Part shown: piece after piece, positions 36,283-45,405 of the stretch
Position numbering within the stretch: position 1 is the stretch's first letter
Layout: each line of letters opens with the position of its first letter
DNA from: Rhodohalobacter barkolensis
GTDB lineage: Bacteria; Bacteroidota; Rhodothermia; Balneolales; Balneolaceae
Assembly: GCF_002834295.1 (NCBI RefSeq)
Contig: NZ_PISP01000002.1
Span: forward strand, 465,228-529,227
DNA: 64,000 nucleotides
Direction of reading: 5' to 3'
Made by a program: the position numbers and the translations under genes
The notes under the pieces: model-generated
Seen by the model: the letters and a program-made list of their open reading frames with translations, nothing else
The model's database searches: none
Told to the model about the DNA's origin: nothing

Positions 36283-36888
36283 TCACCGCTCATATCTGAA
36301 GTGCATATAAATTCCGTAAATAATATGAACGGCACCGAAACCTGCCGCCCATAAAAGCAGGCCGTATTCAATGAACCATGTACTTAAAAGTCCAAGAGTA
36401 ATCTGTACTATGCCCATGATTTTTACTTCGGAGATTGTGAAGTGACCGGCATTAACCAGAGCGAGTCCGTAAAATATTAACATGAGTGGCGCAGCCAATC
36501 CGGTCAATCCGTGTGCAAGCAGGACCAGAATCAAAACTCCACCGGACACAAGCGGAATTGCCATACTGATTAAAAGGCGTTTTGAAGTGGCATTCCAAAC
36601 TTTTTCATCTTTGCTTCGGGCTTTTCGCCAGGAGAGATAGATCGCCGTAATTAAGGCTAAGCCCAATACGCCAATGGCCAACAGAATAACATTAGTCAGA
36701 TTTGATGAAGTGTAGTTGAGTTCATCGGGGTTAAAGCCAAACAGAATGTAGGCAGCAAAGGCTCCGCCCAATGCATAGATGCCGGCTAAAATTCCGGCCC
36801 ATCCTGATAGAGAAGCAAATTTAGAAGATCGCTCCATCATAGAGCGTATTTCGGCAATATCTTGAATGTAGTCCCGCTGTTCTTTCAT
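36283..36888 (-). CDS. Six-helix membrane protein, first gene of regulator operon
   Basis: 201 residues. A short acidic/basic N-terminal helix (MKEQRDYIQDIAEIRSMMERS) leads into six membrane helices starting at FASLSGWAGILAGIYALGGAF. The family is not named here, but homologous pairs of this protein with a winged-helix regulator are common in Bacteroidota-like genomes (general knowledge, not checked). As first gene of the operon it sits directly beneath a perfect 14-base palindrome, which suggests autoregulation by the regulator encoded next. Confidence 0.72.
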   Translation of the reverse strand: MKEQRDYIQDIAEIRSMMERSSKFASLSGWAGILAGIYALGGAFAAYILFGFNPDELNYTSSNLTNVILLAIGVLGLALITAIYLSWRKARSKDEKVWNATSKRLLISMAIPLVSGGVLILVLLAHGLTGLAAPLMLIFYGLALVNAGHFTISEVKIMGIVQITLGLLSTWFIEYGLLLWAAGFGAVHIIYGIYMHFRYER

Positions 36889-36902
36889 AAAAAGTACTTT
36901 TT
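36889..36902. promoter_or_regulatory. 14-base perfect palindrome upstream of regulator operon
   Basis: AAAAAGTACTTTTT is perfectly symmetric and directly abuts the ATG of the first operon gene. As an operator it would overlap the start region. The remaining intergenic bases to 37207 (about 300) show no gene or further motif. Confidence 0.35.
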
Positions 36903-37207
36903 ATTTCAAAGTAAACGGAAATTATTCAATCTGCAATAGTGCTGAAAATAAATTTTTCCAATGTAATACGATTCAGATGTGGGCTAAATTCCTGGAGAGT
37001 CAATTCATTCAATGGGCTTTGATGTGAAGCTTAATATTTCTTCCCGGTCATCTTCTACAGTGCTATATGTTTAATGTTTAATCTCTTGTTTTAATAGCAT
37101 GAATTCGGTTAATTAGTGAAATGTCTGCAGCCACTCTCCCTTTATAACCGATATCACTCTTACCGTGCTATTTTCGCCATTAAACATAAACGTAAAATGG
37201 AATAGCC

Positions 37208-37693
37208 ATGAGAGGTTCACTTTTTCTCATCATCATTGCGATAGTATTCGCTTCGACCATCCATTCATGTACCGGACGAGCCTCAGATATCGTAGAAGTT
37301 GAAAACCCGGAATCGGAGATTCGCGAGCTTTGGAATCAGTTTAGCCAAAGCTGGGAATCAGAAGATGCTACAGCATGCGCATCGATTTATCATGCTGACG
37401 GACTGAATATTCCGGATGAATTTCGGGTCAACTCAGGAGTAACTGAAATTGAGGAGTTTTATAGCTCCCTGTTTGTAGAAAATCAGCCCATAGCGTACAG
37501 GCACAGAATGGAGTCTCTTCATTTCGACGGCGATATGGCAGTTGAATATGCTGCGTTCCGTGTGGAATGGATTTCGAATGAGGGAGAAGATTGGACGTAT
37601 GATGCCCGCGCACTGATACATTGGAAAAAAGTTGAGAATGTTGGCTGGAGAATAAAATCCATGCTTTTCAACAATCCACCTGTAGATGAGTAA
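37208..37693 (+). CDS. DUF4440/SnoaL-like lipoprotein
   Basis: 161 residues. A signal peptide ends in IHSC (Cys21), so a lipid anchor at the envelope is expected. The mature part has the NTF2-like/DUF4440 pattern: an N-terminal helix with IRELWNQFSQSWESEDATACASIYHADGL, then strands ending in ARALIHWKKVENVGWRIKSMLFN. DUF4440 domains are small cone-shaped folds that bind ligands or act as minor enzymes, and no catalytic set is evident. It precedes the STING-like membrane protein gene by 18 bases, so the pair is probably one transcript. Confidence 0.82.
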   Translation: MRGSLFLIIIAIVFASTIHSCTGRASDIVEVENPESEIRELWNQFSQSWESEDATACASIYHADGLNIPDEFRVNSGVTEIEEFYSSLFVENQPIAYRHRMESLHFDGDMAVEYAAFRVEWISNEGEDWTYDARALIHWKKVENVGWRIKSMLFNNPPVDE

Positions 37694-37711
37694 CCGTTAA
37701 AAATTCATCAT

Positions 37712-38368
37712 ATGAAATGGAAAGAGTTTTTATCGTTGGTGGATTTTGGAATTTCACTGATGCCGTCACTGGTTTCTATCATTGGAACGCTGCCCTATTT
37801 CGAACGGCCATGGATTCCGGTCATTATTGGGTTGACAGTTCTTTTCGGATTGATCGCGCTTTTTATGCACAGCAATCTGAGTAAAAAGGAGAAAGCATTG
37901 GCTGAGATACTGGCAACCGGATATTTCATTAACTTTCTGGAACCGCTGGCTCGAAATATCAGCAAACGGACGGAAGTGCACTTCAGGGGTGAGGCTCAAA
38001 ACGCGCGCAAAATTTTTGGTCTGGAACAGATTGAGATCACAGTGTATTTGCCCATGAACTCGGAAAGCCTGGTTCAGATTTCTGAAGTTCTGAACAATCA
38101 AAAAGCTTATCAAAATATTGATATCATCAATGCAAAGGATGGAACACCGTTCTGGGTCAGGGCTGCCGTGAACGGAAATAAACTGAAGATTGCAGATTTT
38201 CCCCGTACTCTCTTTTCACTTCCGCGGTTTGTTAAAATTAATCTCGGCCATTCTAAACCGAAAAAAATCAAACAGTACTATGAAAGTTTTGTAGAGGAGT
38301 TGCAGGATTTGCTGGAAGATAATCGTCAGGATTATATACTGCGAAAGGTGAAGCTGGAACGGATATGA
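37712..38368 (+). CDS. Putative transmembrane STING-like protein (prokaryotic STING domain)
   Basis: 218 residues. Two N-terminal hydrophobic helices (about 12-28 and 34-53) are followed by a soluble domain (about 60-212). Its order of motifs resembles prokaryotic STING: LATGYFINFLEPL (67-79; Phe75 aligns by eye with the ligand-stacking aromatic of human STING), a central strand IEITVYLP (107-114), FWVR with Arg150, and IADFPRTL (160-167), where the Asp162/Thr166 spacing matches the D-x-P-T-T ligand lid of bacterial STINGs. A late helix KQYYESFVEELQDLLED then precedes a final strand. Bacterial TM-STINGs are CBASS effectors that sense cyclic dinucleotides and disrupt membranes. No cyclase gene is adjacent. 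The match was judged by eye only. Confidence 0.66.
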   Translation: MKWKEFLSLVDFGISLMPSLVSIIGTLPYFERPWIPVIIGLTVLFGLIALFMHSNLSKKEKALAEILATGYFINFLEPLARNISKRTEVHFRGEAQNARKIFGLEQIEITVYLPMNSESLVQISEVLNNQKAYQNIDIINAKDGTPFWVRAAVNGNKLKIADFPRTLFSLPRFVKINLGHSKPKKIKQYYESFVEELQDLLEDNRQDYILRKVKLERI

Positions 38369-38751
38369 TAGTCCTTGAGAATATTAAACCGGGTTGCCTC
38401 TTCTAAGTTTATGAAAAATCATGCCTATCAAAACAGAATGGAGCGCGAAAGTATACCCTGCAAAAATTGCGATAAATAACTAAAGCGGTCATAAGTTATG
38501 ATTCTATTCAGGTTTTACTAATCCAATGATTAAAAACTTTCTTTCAGAAAAAAAACTTAAATGATTGGGGCTTAGAAAGATGTGTTTAATACGATTTATA
38601 ACTCATAAATCAGCGCTTTTGTTTTCATAATGTATTCATAAATGAAATGTACGTTCATGTAAAGACAAGTTGTTAGAGAAGTAGGGAGGATGTTTAAAAT
38701 TGGTAAATAAAATTATGCACTCAGTTGTAGTAAAAAAAAGATAGAAGCAGC
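38369..38751. other. Intergenic region upstream of cydABDC
   Basis: 383 AT-rich bases with the promoter of the cyd operon presumably near the 3' end. A small symmetric motif TTCAT-aa-ATGAA lies at about 38633-38644, and a second TTCATG half follows near 38656. A 22-codon frame at 38411-38479 has no supporting context. Nothing else was recognised. Confidence 0.45.
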
Positions 38752-40149
38752 ATGGAAGCATTAGAATTAGCTCGTTGGCAGTTCGGTATTACCACTGTAT
38801 ACCACTTTATTTTTGTACCGTTAACTTTGGGTCTTTCGGTACTTGTAGCAATCATACAAACCTTTTGGTACCGTACAGGTGATGAAAGGTATAAGCATCT
38901 CACGAAGTATTTTGGAAAACTATTTGTAATTGTCTTTACACTTGGAATCGTTACCGGAATAGTTCAGGAATTTCAGTTTGGTATGAACTGGAGTGAATAT
39001 TCCCGTTTTGTGGGAGACATATTTGGAATACCGTTAGCCATCGAAGCGTTGATGGCATTTTTTATGGAATCGACCTTTTTGGGGCTTTGGCTTTTTGGCT
39101 GGAATCGACTCAGTAAAGGTGTCCATTTGTTGTCTATATGGTTAGTGGCTATTGCTTCAAATTTATCTGCTATCTGGATTCTAATGGCCAATTCGTGGAT
39201 GCAGGTTCCTGTTGGCTATGAGATTGTTGGAGGCAGAGCAGAACTTTCGGATTTCGTAGCTATTCTGCTAAATGAACGACTCTTGGTACAAATGCCACAC
39301 ACAATCATTGCAGGATTTGTGACAGGCGGACTTTTTGTTCTGGGTATAAGTGCGTGGATGATGTATCGCGGAAATCAGGTACAGACATTTAAAAAATCGG
39401 CTCAGATCGCACTGGTTTTCACAGCAGTAGCATCATTATTAACGGCCACTACCGGTCACAGTCAGGCGCAGGATACAGTGCAGAGCCAGCCAATGAAAAT
39501 GGCGGCTATGGAAGGTTTGTGGGAAACTGAGCAACCAGCCAGCTTTTCACTTTTTGCGCTGATTGACCAAGAAAATCGAACTTCGATGAGAGAGGTACGC
39601 CTACCCTATATGCTGAGTGTACTGGCTCACAACAATGCCACTTCAGAAGTAAAAGGGCTGAATGAACTTCAAGCTGAAATGGAAGAGAAGCATGGCGAGG
39701 GGAATTATATTCCGCCGGTCAAGACTGTCTATTGGGGTTTTCGGGTGATGGTAGGTTTAGGCATGCTTTTTATATTCACCTCATTCTTCGGTTTGTATTT
39801 GTGGTGGAAAGGAAGACTGGAAACCACTGCCTGGTATCATAAAGCGGTCATTGGAGTTCTATTTCTTCCATATATAGCGAATTCGGCGGGCTGGCTCGTT
39901 ACCGAGATGGGTCGACAGCCCTGGGTAGTTTATGGTTTGCTACTTACATCAGATGGTGTTTCTCCTACCGTGGCAGACAGCTCTATCTGGATTAGTATGT
40001 CGGCATTTACCCTGGTATATGGCCTGCTTGCTGCAGTAGCATTCTATCTGATTGTAAAATATGCGAAGCCGGGAATTCCAAAAGGGAAGGAAGAATCAGG
40101 CGACTCTGATGGTAAAGAGTCTGAACATTCCGATGCATTTGCTTACTAA
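38752..40149 (+). CDS. cydA: Cytochrome bd ubiquinol oxidase subunit I
   Basis: CydA carries hemes b558, b595 and d and oxidises quinol, reducing O2 to water with high affinity. The 465-residue protein has about nine membrane helices, the N-terminal ARWQFGITTVYHFIFVPLTLG with an axial His18, HTIIAGFVTGGLFVLG for a second heme His, and EMGRQPWVVYG carrying the Met axial-ligand region. It is shorter than the E. coli protein, so it is the short Q-loop form. It is the first gene of a cydABDC operon. Confidence 0.97.
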   Translation: MEALELARWQFGITTVYHFIFVPLTLGLSVLVAIIQTFWYRTGDERYKHLTKYFGKLFVIVFTLGIVTGIVQEFQFGMNWSEYSRFVGDIFGIPLAIEALMAFFMESTFLGLWLFGWNRLSKGVHLLSIWLVAIASNLSAIWILMANSWMQVPVGYEIVGGRAELSDFVAILLNERLLVQMPHTIIAGFVTGGLFVLGISAWMMYRGNQVQTFKKSAQIALVFTAVASLLTATTGHSQAQDTVQSQPMKMAAMEGLWETEQPASFSLFALIDQENRTSMREVRLPYMLSVLAHNNATSEVKGLNELQAEMEEKHGEGNYIPPVKTVYWGFRVMVGLGMLFIFTSFFGLYLWWKGRLETTAWYHKAVIGVLFLPYIANSAGWLVTEMGRQPWVVYGLLLTSDGVSPTVADSSIWISMSAFTLVYGLLAAVAFYLIVKYAKPGIPKGKEESGDSDGKESEHSDAFAY

Positions 40150-40174
40150 TTTTTCTCATTAACTATCGGGTATT

Positions 40175-41188
40175 ATGGATTTTCAACTTATCTGGTTCAT
40201 ACTAATCGCAGTCCTTTTTATTGGCTACTTCTTTCTGGAAGGCTTTGACTTTGGTGTGGGAATACTCATGCCTTTTATCAGCCGTGATGATACGGATCGG
40301 CGGGTTTGTATCAACACAATTGGTCCGTTCTGGGACGCAAACGAAGTATGGCTTATCACAGCGGGCGGTGCCATGTTCGCCGCTTTCCCTCACTGGTACG
40401 CAACTCTCTTCAGTGGGTTTTATCTGCCTTTACTGCTCATACTTCTGGCATTAATCTTACGGGCTGTTGGATTTGAATTTCGATCAAAGGTCAATAAAAT
40501 TTTCTGGAAGCGAAGCGCAGATCACTTCATCTTTTGGGGAAGCCTGATACCGGCATTTATCTGGGGTGTGGCTCTTACAAATATCGTAATGGGATTGCCT
40601 ATTGGTGAAGACATGAACTTTACCGGCGGATTGTTCGGGCTCTTATCACCCTATGCCATTCTCGGCGGAGTCGCTTCAACAACTGTTTTTACACTTCATG
40701 GAGCACTTTTTATAACTTTGAGAACAGAGGGACCTCTTATGGAGCGGGCGGCTAAAGTGGCTAGAATAATGTGGATTCCGGCAGGGATACTGCTAATGAT
40801 TTTTGCACTTCTCGGTTACCGTTACACTGTTCTTTTTGATGGATTAGGCCTGGTTCCGGGAACCATACCGGCACTTACCATTATTTCATTCATTGCCGGG
40901 TATTTTTTACTTAAAAAGGAGCGATTTAGCTGGTCTTTTGCGGCCACCGGCGCAACAATCGTAATGGGCACCATTGTTGCATTTGAGGGCCTGTTTCCCG
41001 TACTGATGCCGTCGACATTAAATCCGGACTGGTCACTTACAATTTATAACGCTTCTTCAAGTGAATTAACCCTTACAATCATGAGCGTTGTAGCCATCAT
41101 ATTTTTGCCTTTGGTGCTTGGCTATCAAATTTACAGTTATTATGTGTTCAGAAAGAGAGTGACCCGCGATTCCATTCCAACGCATTAA
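40175..41188 (+). CDS. cydB: Cytochrome bd ubiquinol oxidase subunit II
   Basis: CydB is the structural partner of CydA in the inner membrane. The 337-residue protein has about eight helices and the family opening FFLEGFDFGVGILMPF, followed by NEVWLITAGGAMFAAFPHWYAT and a conserved ALILRAVGFEFR segment. It starts 25 bases after cydA and ends 3 bases before cydD, so it is in a tight operon. No separate cydX-like small subunit frame was seen after cydB. Confidence 0.97.
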   Translation: MDFQLIWFILIAVLFIGYFFLEGFDFGVGILMPFISRDDTDRRVCINTIGPFWDANEVWLITAGGAMFAAFPHWYATLFSGFYLPLLLILLALILRAVGFEFRSKVNKIFWKRSADHFIFWGSLIPAFIWGVALTNIVMGLPIGEDMNFTGGLFGLLSPYAILGGVASTTVFTLHGALFITLRTEGPLMERAAKVARIMWIPAGILLMIFALLGYRYTVLFDGLGLVPGTIPALTIISFIAGYFLLKKERFSWSFAATGATIVMGTIVAFEGLFPVLMPSTLNPDWSLTIYNASSSELTLTIMSVVAIIFLPLVLGYQIYSYYVFRKRVTRDSIPTH

Positions 41189-41191
41189 TAG

Positions 41192-42946
41192 ATGAGGTCC
41201 ATTCATCCCCATAAAGTTGAACAGGCGCAAAAGCGTTTGTTCCGTGAGGCTCTTTCACTGAGGGGCTTTATAGCCGGTTTACTGTTTGCTGCCGTAATAA
41301 CTGCGGTTGTTATTCTGGCTCAGATGTACAGCCTCAGCGTAATCATTGATGCCGCTTTCTTGCAAGAATGGAATGCGTCACATTACGGACACTATGTTAT
41401 CATTCTGATGGGGGCTGTTGCTGTTCGGGCCGTTATGGCATGGACAGACAAATGGTTGGGCATGAAGATGTCGATACACCAAAAGGCCCGGTACAGAAAA
41501 AAGCTGCTTAAAAAGATCCATGAAATTGGCCCCGTACGCTTAAAGGGAGAAAAAACAGGTGAGCTGATAGGGCTTCAGCTTAATGGAATCGAAAAACTGG
41601 ATGATTTCTATAGCCTCTATATTCCGGCCGCAATTCGAATGGGAACAATTCCGCTCATCATATTTGGCGTCGTAATGTGGTTAGACTGGCCGTCCGGACT
41701 GGTTTTTATGATCACCGGTCCCTTAATCCCCATTTTCATGTACCTGATTGGAACCAAAGCAGGGGATAAAATCAGAGAGCAGTGGGGAACCTTTCGCCGA
41801 ATGAATGCACACTTTCTGGATACTATTCAGGGAATGGATACTCTCAAACTTTTTGGCAGGGAAAAAAGCGCCGGAAGAAGTATCAATAATGTGAGCAGAA
41901 TGTTTCGGGTTACCACCATGAGAGTTTTAAAAATTGCATTTCTTTCAGGAATGATTCTTGAGTTGGCGGCTTCGGTTAGTACGGCCGTTGTAGCTGTAGA
42001 GATCGGCGTAAGACTTATCGAAGGGATGGTCGGTTTTCAGATAGGATTATTTGTTCTGTTGCTTGCACCGGAATTTTATCTGCCATTTCGAACATTTGGG
42101 AGCGCCCATCATGCAGGTATGGAAGGTGCTGAGGCCGGAGCAAGACTATTTGAACTATTCGATCATTCAGATACAGATTTTCGAGACAGAGAAAATAACC
42201 TGGAAATGGTGCCTGATCACCCCTCACTGATTCAGATAAAAAATCTGAATTTCCGTTATCCCGGTTCTGAAAATCATGTTTTAAACGGGGTGAACCTGAC
42301 TCTTAAGGCAAATGAAGTTCACACTTTGGCAGGCGCCAGCGGGGAAGGTAAAACAACGCTGATGAATATATTAAGTACACTGATTCCTTATGAGGATGGG
42401 GAAATCATCGTGAACGGTAGTTCCCTCGCTAAGCTGGATGCCAAACGCTGGAAAAATCAGATCTCTTACCTCTCTCAATTTTCACACTTTTTTCCGGGCA
42501 GTATTGAAGACAATATCCGATTGGGAAGCCGGAATGCAACAGAAGATCAGATATTGGAAGCGTCCCGGCTTGCGCAGGCACACTCCTTTATTTCTGAACT
42601 CCCCAACGGATACCAAACGGTTCTGGGTGAAGACGGACTAAATTTGAGTGGCGGTGAACGGCAGCGAATTGCTCTTGCACGTACATTCTTAAAAAAATCA
42701 CCCATTTATTTTCTGGATGAACCCGGGAGTTCTCTGAATAAGGAGCTGGAAGTGGCCTTGATGCGCTCTATCAAAACACTGGCTAAGAACAGTATTGTTT
42801 TCATTTTGAGCCATCAGCAGCAGACCATGATGGCTTCGGATCGTATCTCAATACTTAAGGAAGGAGTAATAACGGAAAGTGGACCGGCAAGTGAAGTAAT
42901 CGCTGCAAGGGATACTGAAGTAAATGTTGAGGGGGTATTTGGATGA
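41192..42946 (+). CDS. cydD: Thiol reductant ABC exporter subunit CydD
   Basis: CydDC is a heterodimeric ABC protein needed for cytochrome bd assembly. It was long described as a cysteine/glutathione exporter and more recently linked to heme transport. The 584-residue half-transporter has an N-terminal six-helix ABC-transporter domain (to about 320), then a nucleotide-binding domain with Walker A GASGEGKTTLMN, signature NLSGGERQRIALAR and Walker B IYFLDEPGSSL. It begins 3 bases after cydB and overlaps cydC by four bases. Confidence 0.93.
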   Translation: MRSIHPHKVEQAQKRLFREALSLRGFIAGLLFAAVITAVVILAQMYSLSVIIDAAFLQEWNASHYGHYVIILMGAVAVRAVMAWTDKWLGMKMSIHQKARYRKKLLKKIHEIGPVRLKGEKTGELIGLQLNGIEKLDDFYSLYIPAAIRMGTIPLIIFGVVMWLDWPSGLVFMITGPLIPIFMYLIGTKAGDKIREQWGTFRRMNAHFLDTIQGMDTLKLFGREKSAGRSINNVSRMFRVTTMRVLKIAFLSGMILELAASVSTAVVAVEIGVRLIEGMVGFQIGLFVLLLAPEFYLPFRTFGSAHHAGMEGAEAGARLFELFDHSDTDFRDRENNLEMVPDHPSLIQIKNLNFRYPGSENHVLNGVNLTLKANEVHTLAGASGEGKTTLMNILSTLIPYEDGEIIVNGSSLAKLDAKRWKNQISYLSQFSHFFPGSIEDNIRLGSRNATEDQILEASRLAQAHSFISELPNGYQTVLGEDGLNLSGGERQRIALARTFLKKSPIYFLDEPGSSLNKELEVALMRSIKTLAKNSIVFILSHQQQTMMASDRISILKEGVITESGPASEVIAARDTEVNVEGVFG

Positions 42947-44610
42947 ATGATCTGAAAGAGATCCTGATCGAGTTTACCCGATTTAAAGGCAGAGTTTCTT
43001 TGTCTCTCTTTTTAGGTATTATGACCGTTACTACCGGAGTTGGGTTGATTGCGGCCTCCGGTTACTTGATTAGCTGGGCAGCACTTCGTCCGCCTATTTT
43101 AGACTTAATTCTCGTTCTTGTTGCCGTGAGGTTTTTCGGCATTTCAAGAGCAGCCTTCAGATACGCTGAACGCCTATTTTCGCACGATCTGACGTTCAGA
43201 ATACTTAAAAATTTGCGGGTTCATTTCTACCAAAAGGTTGAGCCGTTGCTGCCTGCGAAAGCCATTCGCTTCAAATCAGCAGATTTGCTAACCCGATTTT
43301 CAGATGATGTTGATCAACTTCAGGAATTTTATCTGAAAACAGTTTCACCAACACTGATAGCTCTCTTTTTTATAACAGTAACTGCCATCGTTCTGAGCAT
43401 TTACTCCGTAACGTTAAGTGTTATTGTATTTATTCTGATGATAGTAAATGCAGCTTTCATGCCATTTCTGGTGAGGTATAAGGCAGGTCAGTCTGCGCGT
43501 GAGTTATCTGTGAGCAGTGCAAGGTTAGGCCAGTACATGAGTGATCATATTCGCGGATCTGCCGACCTGATGTTTTCAGGCCAGTATTCCGATTGGATGA
43601 AGAGAGGAGAAGAAGTAATAGATGAATTGTCAGAAGTCCAAAAGACACGGGCAAGGGCTTTCAGTATGGAGTCGGGTCTGTTTACACTTATCAGCCACGC
43701 CAGTATTCCGGTTTCATTTCTCATACTTTTGCCGCTCGTGGTGGACGGGACAATTAGCGGGCTTGTAATGACCGCTATTATCCTTGGATTGTTTTCGGTT
43801 TTTGAATCGCTTGAACCGATGGGGAATGCGTTACAGCATTTTTATGAATCGAAAGAAGCGGCGAGCCGTCTCAATGAAGTCACAAGAGAAGAGGAGCAGG
43901 ACAGTGATGAATTAAAGATTGCCGAATTTAGCCCGAAGCACTATTCGATACATTTTGATAATGTATTTTTTGGCTACAACTCATCCCCGGTTTTGAATGG
44001 CTTTTCTCTGGAAGTTCAACAGGGAGAGCATGTGATTCTGAAAGGAGCTTCAGGATGTGGCAAGAGTACAGCTGCTCATCTTTTAGTAAAGTGGTTTGAA
44101 CCCTGGCGTGGTAAAATTATGATAGGTGATCAAAATATCGGAGATTTTAGCGGAAAAGAGGTTCGCAAATTGATATCGGTTGTCAGTCAGAATACACGCC
44201 TGTTTAACACCTCTCTGCGAAATAATTTAAAAATTGCCCGGCCTGATGCAACGGATGAAGCTCTTGCCATGGCGTTGGAAAAGGTTGGTTTTAGCGAAGC
44301 TCTTCGAAGGTTACCTGAAGGTTTAAGCACTCAGGTAGGTGAATTGGGGCTGCGGTTGAGCGGGGGTGAACGTCAGCGGGTGTCTCTGGCAAGAGCCCTT
44401 CTCAAAGATGCCCCCATTTGGATTTTGGATGAACCTCTCTCCAGTCTGGACAGGAAAATGGCTGAAGAGATTATGCTCACCTTAAATGAATTGATTAAAG
44501 AGAAGACCGTTTTACATATCACTCATCAAAATAGCAGGTTCTTTACTGCTGATAAAGTATATCATATGGTTGATGGAGCCATAAAATTAGAAGCCATTGA
44601 ACCTATCTAA
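42943..44610 (+). CDS. cydC: Thiol reductant ABC exporter subunit CydC
   Basis: Second half of the CydDC heterodimer. 555 residues with six membrane helices in the N-terminal part, including GVGLIAASGYLISWAAL typical of CydC, then a nucleotide-binding domain with Walker A GASGCGKSTAAHL, signature LSGGERQRVSLARAL and Walker B IWILDEPLSSLD. The start overlaps the cydD stop (ATGA). A strong terminator follows 32 bases after its stop codon, closing the cydABDC operon. Confidence 0.93.
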   Translation: MNDLKEILIEFTRFKGRVSLSLFLGIMTVTTGVGLIAASGYLISWAALRPPILDLILVLVAVRFFGISRAAFRYAERLFSHDLTFRILKNLRVHFYQKVEPLLPAKAIRFKSADLLTRFSDDVDQLQEFYLKTVSPTLIALFFITVTAIVLSIYSVTLSVIVFILMIVNAAFMPFLVRYKAGQSARELSVSSARLGQYMSDHIRGSADLMFSGQYSDWMKRGEEVIDELSEVQKTRARAFSMESGLFTLISHASIPVSFLILLPLVVDGTISGLVMTAIILGLFSVFESLEPMGNALQHFYESKEAASRLNEVTREEEQDSDELKIAEFSPKHYSIHFDNVFFGYNSSPVLNGFSLEVQQGEHVILKGASGCGKSTAAHLLVKWFEPWRGKIMIGDQNIGDFSGKEVRKLISVVSQNTRLFNTSLRNNLKIARPDATDEALAMALEKVGFSEALRRLPEGLSTQVGELGLRLSGGERQRVSLARALLKDAPIWILDEPLSSLDRKMAEEIMLTLNELIKEKTVLHITHQNSRFFTADKVYHMVDGAIKLEAIEPI

Positions 44611-44642
44611 CAATACTGTTTCATACATAATAGTATATAAAA

Positions 44643-44671
44643 AAAGATAGGGATGTGATCCCTATCTTTTT
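44643..44671 (+). terminator. Strong terminator closing the cydABDC operon
   Basis: Perfect 12-bp stem AAAGATAGGGAT (44643-44654) and ATCCCTATCTTT (44658-44669) with a 3-base loop and T-run. It may work in both directions, ending the opposing peroxiredoxin transcript too. Confidence 0.9.
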
Positions 44672-44697
44672 ATTCAATGATAAACCTCATACAAAAG

Positions 44698-45345
44698 TTA
44701 GTTAAGGTCTTTTCTGCAAAAATACCAGTCAACACATTCATATCCTTCATCGATGCGTTTTTCCGCTTCTTCAGCAGTTGCCGGTGGAGGTACGATTACT
44801 TTATCACCTGGCTCCCATCCTTCCGGTGTGGCTATTTTATGCTCATCAGAAGTTTGCAGAGATTTAACGAGTCGCAGCACTTCTTTTACAGAACGGCCGT
44901 TTGTCATCGGGTAATAGAGCATGGCTCTGAGTATCCCCTTATCATCTATAATAAATGTAGTACGAACCGCAGATGTATCACTTGCTCCGGGTTGAATCAT
45001 GCCGTATGCATTCGCTACTTTCATCGATAAATCTTCGATAATCGGGAAAGGAATTTCTACCCCAAACTTCTCTTTGATATTTCGAACCCAAGCTAAGTGT
45101 GAATGAGTACTATCGATGGATAGCCCTAAAAGTTCTGTGTTGAGCTCATTGAAATTATCGGCATTTTCAGCAAATCCAATAAATTCAGTAGTGCAAACGG
45201 GAGTAAAATCTGCCGGATGCGAAAACAGAACTAACCATTTTCCTTCGTAGTCTTTAAGTGACTTAATTCCCTGTGTTGTTTTTGCTTCAAAATCCGGGGC
45301 CTTTTCATTTAGCCTCGGCATTGCTATAGGTTGTTGATCGTTCAT
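44698..45345 (-). CDS. Peroxiredoxin (Prx6/1-Cys type)
   Basis: 215-residue thioredoxin-fold peroxidase that reduces H2O2 and organic peroxides. The peroxidatic Cys51 is in DFTPVCTTEF, with the PxxxT/SxxC context, followed by ELLGLSIDSTHSHLAWVRNI and the Arg-containing TSAVRTTFIIDDKGI segment. The C-terminal extension ends in ECVDWYFCRKDLN with Cys204 and Cys210, which could serve as resolving cysteines. Length and these motifs fit the Prx6 subfamily. It is a single gene facing the cyd operon, and an AT-rich inverted repeat lies just upstream. Confidence 0.94.
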   Translation of the reverse strand: MNDQQPIAMPRLNEKAPDFEAKTTQGIKSLKDYEGKWLVLFSHPADFTPVCTTEFIGFAENADNFNELNTELLGLSIDSTHSHLAWVRNIKEKFGVEIPFPIIEDLSMKVANAYGMIQPGASDTSAVRTTFIIDDKGILRAMLYYPMTNGRSVKEVLRLVKSLQTSDEHKIATPEGWEPGDKVIVPPPATAEEAEKRIDEGYECVDWYFCRKDLN

Positions 45346-45357
45346 GATTGTATGAGT

Positions 45358-45405
45358 TTAATTAATGTATGTACTTACTTGTTAATACATGTACATAATA
45401 ATTAA
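45358..45405. promoter_or_regulatory. Inverted repeat upstream of the peroxiredoxin gene
   Basis: TTAATTAATGTATGTAC (45358-45374) is largely complementary to GTACATAATAATTAA (45391-45405), centred about 36 bases upstream of the ATG. It could be an operator for a redox regulator, inferred from position only. Confidence 0.35.

Noticed and set aside
38411..38479. 22-codon frame (MKNHAYQNRM...) in the intergenic region before cydA
   Set aside because: Too short, with no ribosome-binding site or family, and it ends within AT-rich non-coding sequence.
37208..44610. A complete CBASS operon around the STING-like gene
   Set aside because: No CD-NTase (GS...DxD), Cap2/Cap3 or nuclease frame was found on either strand. 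The following genes are plainly cydABDC.
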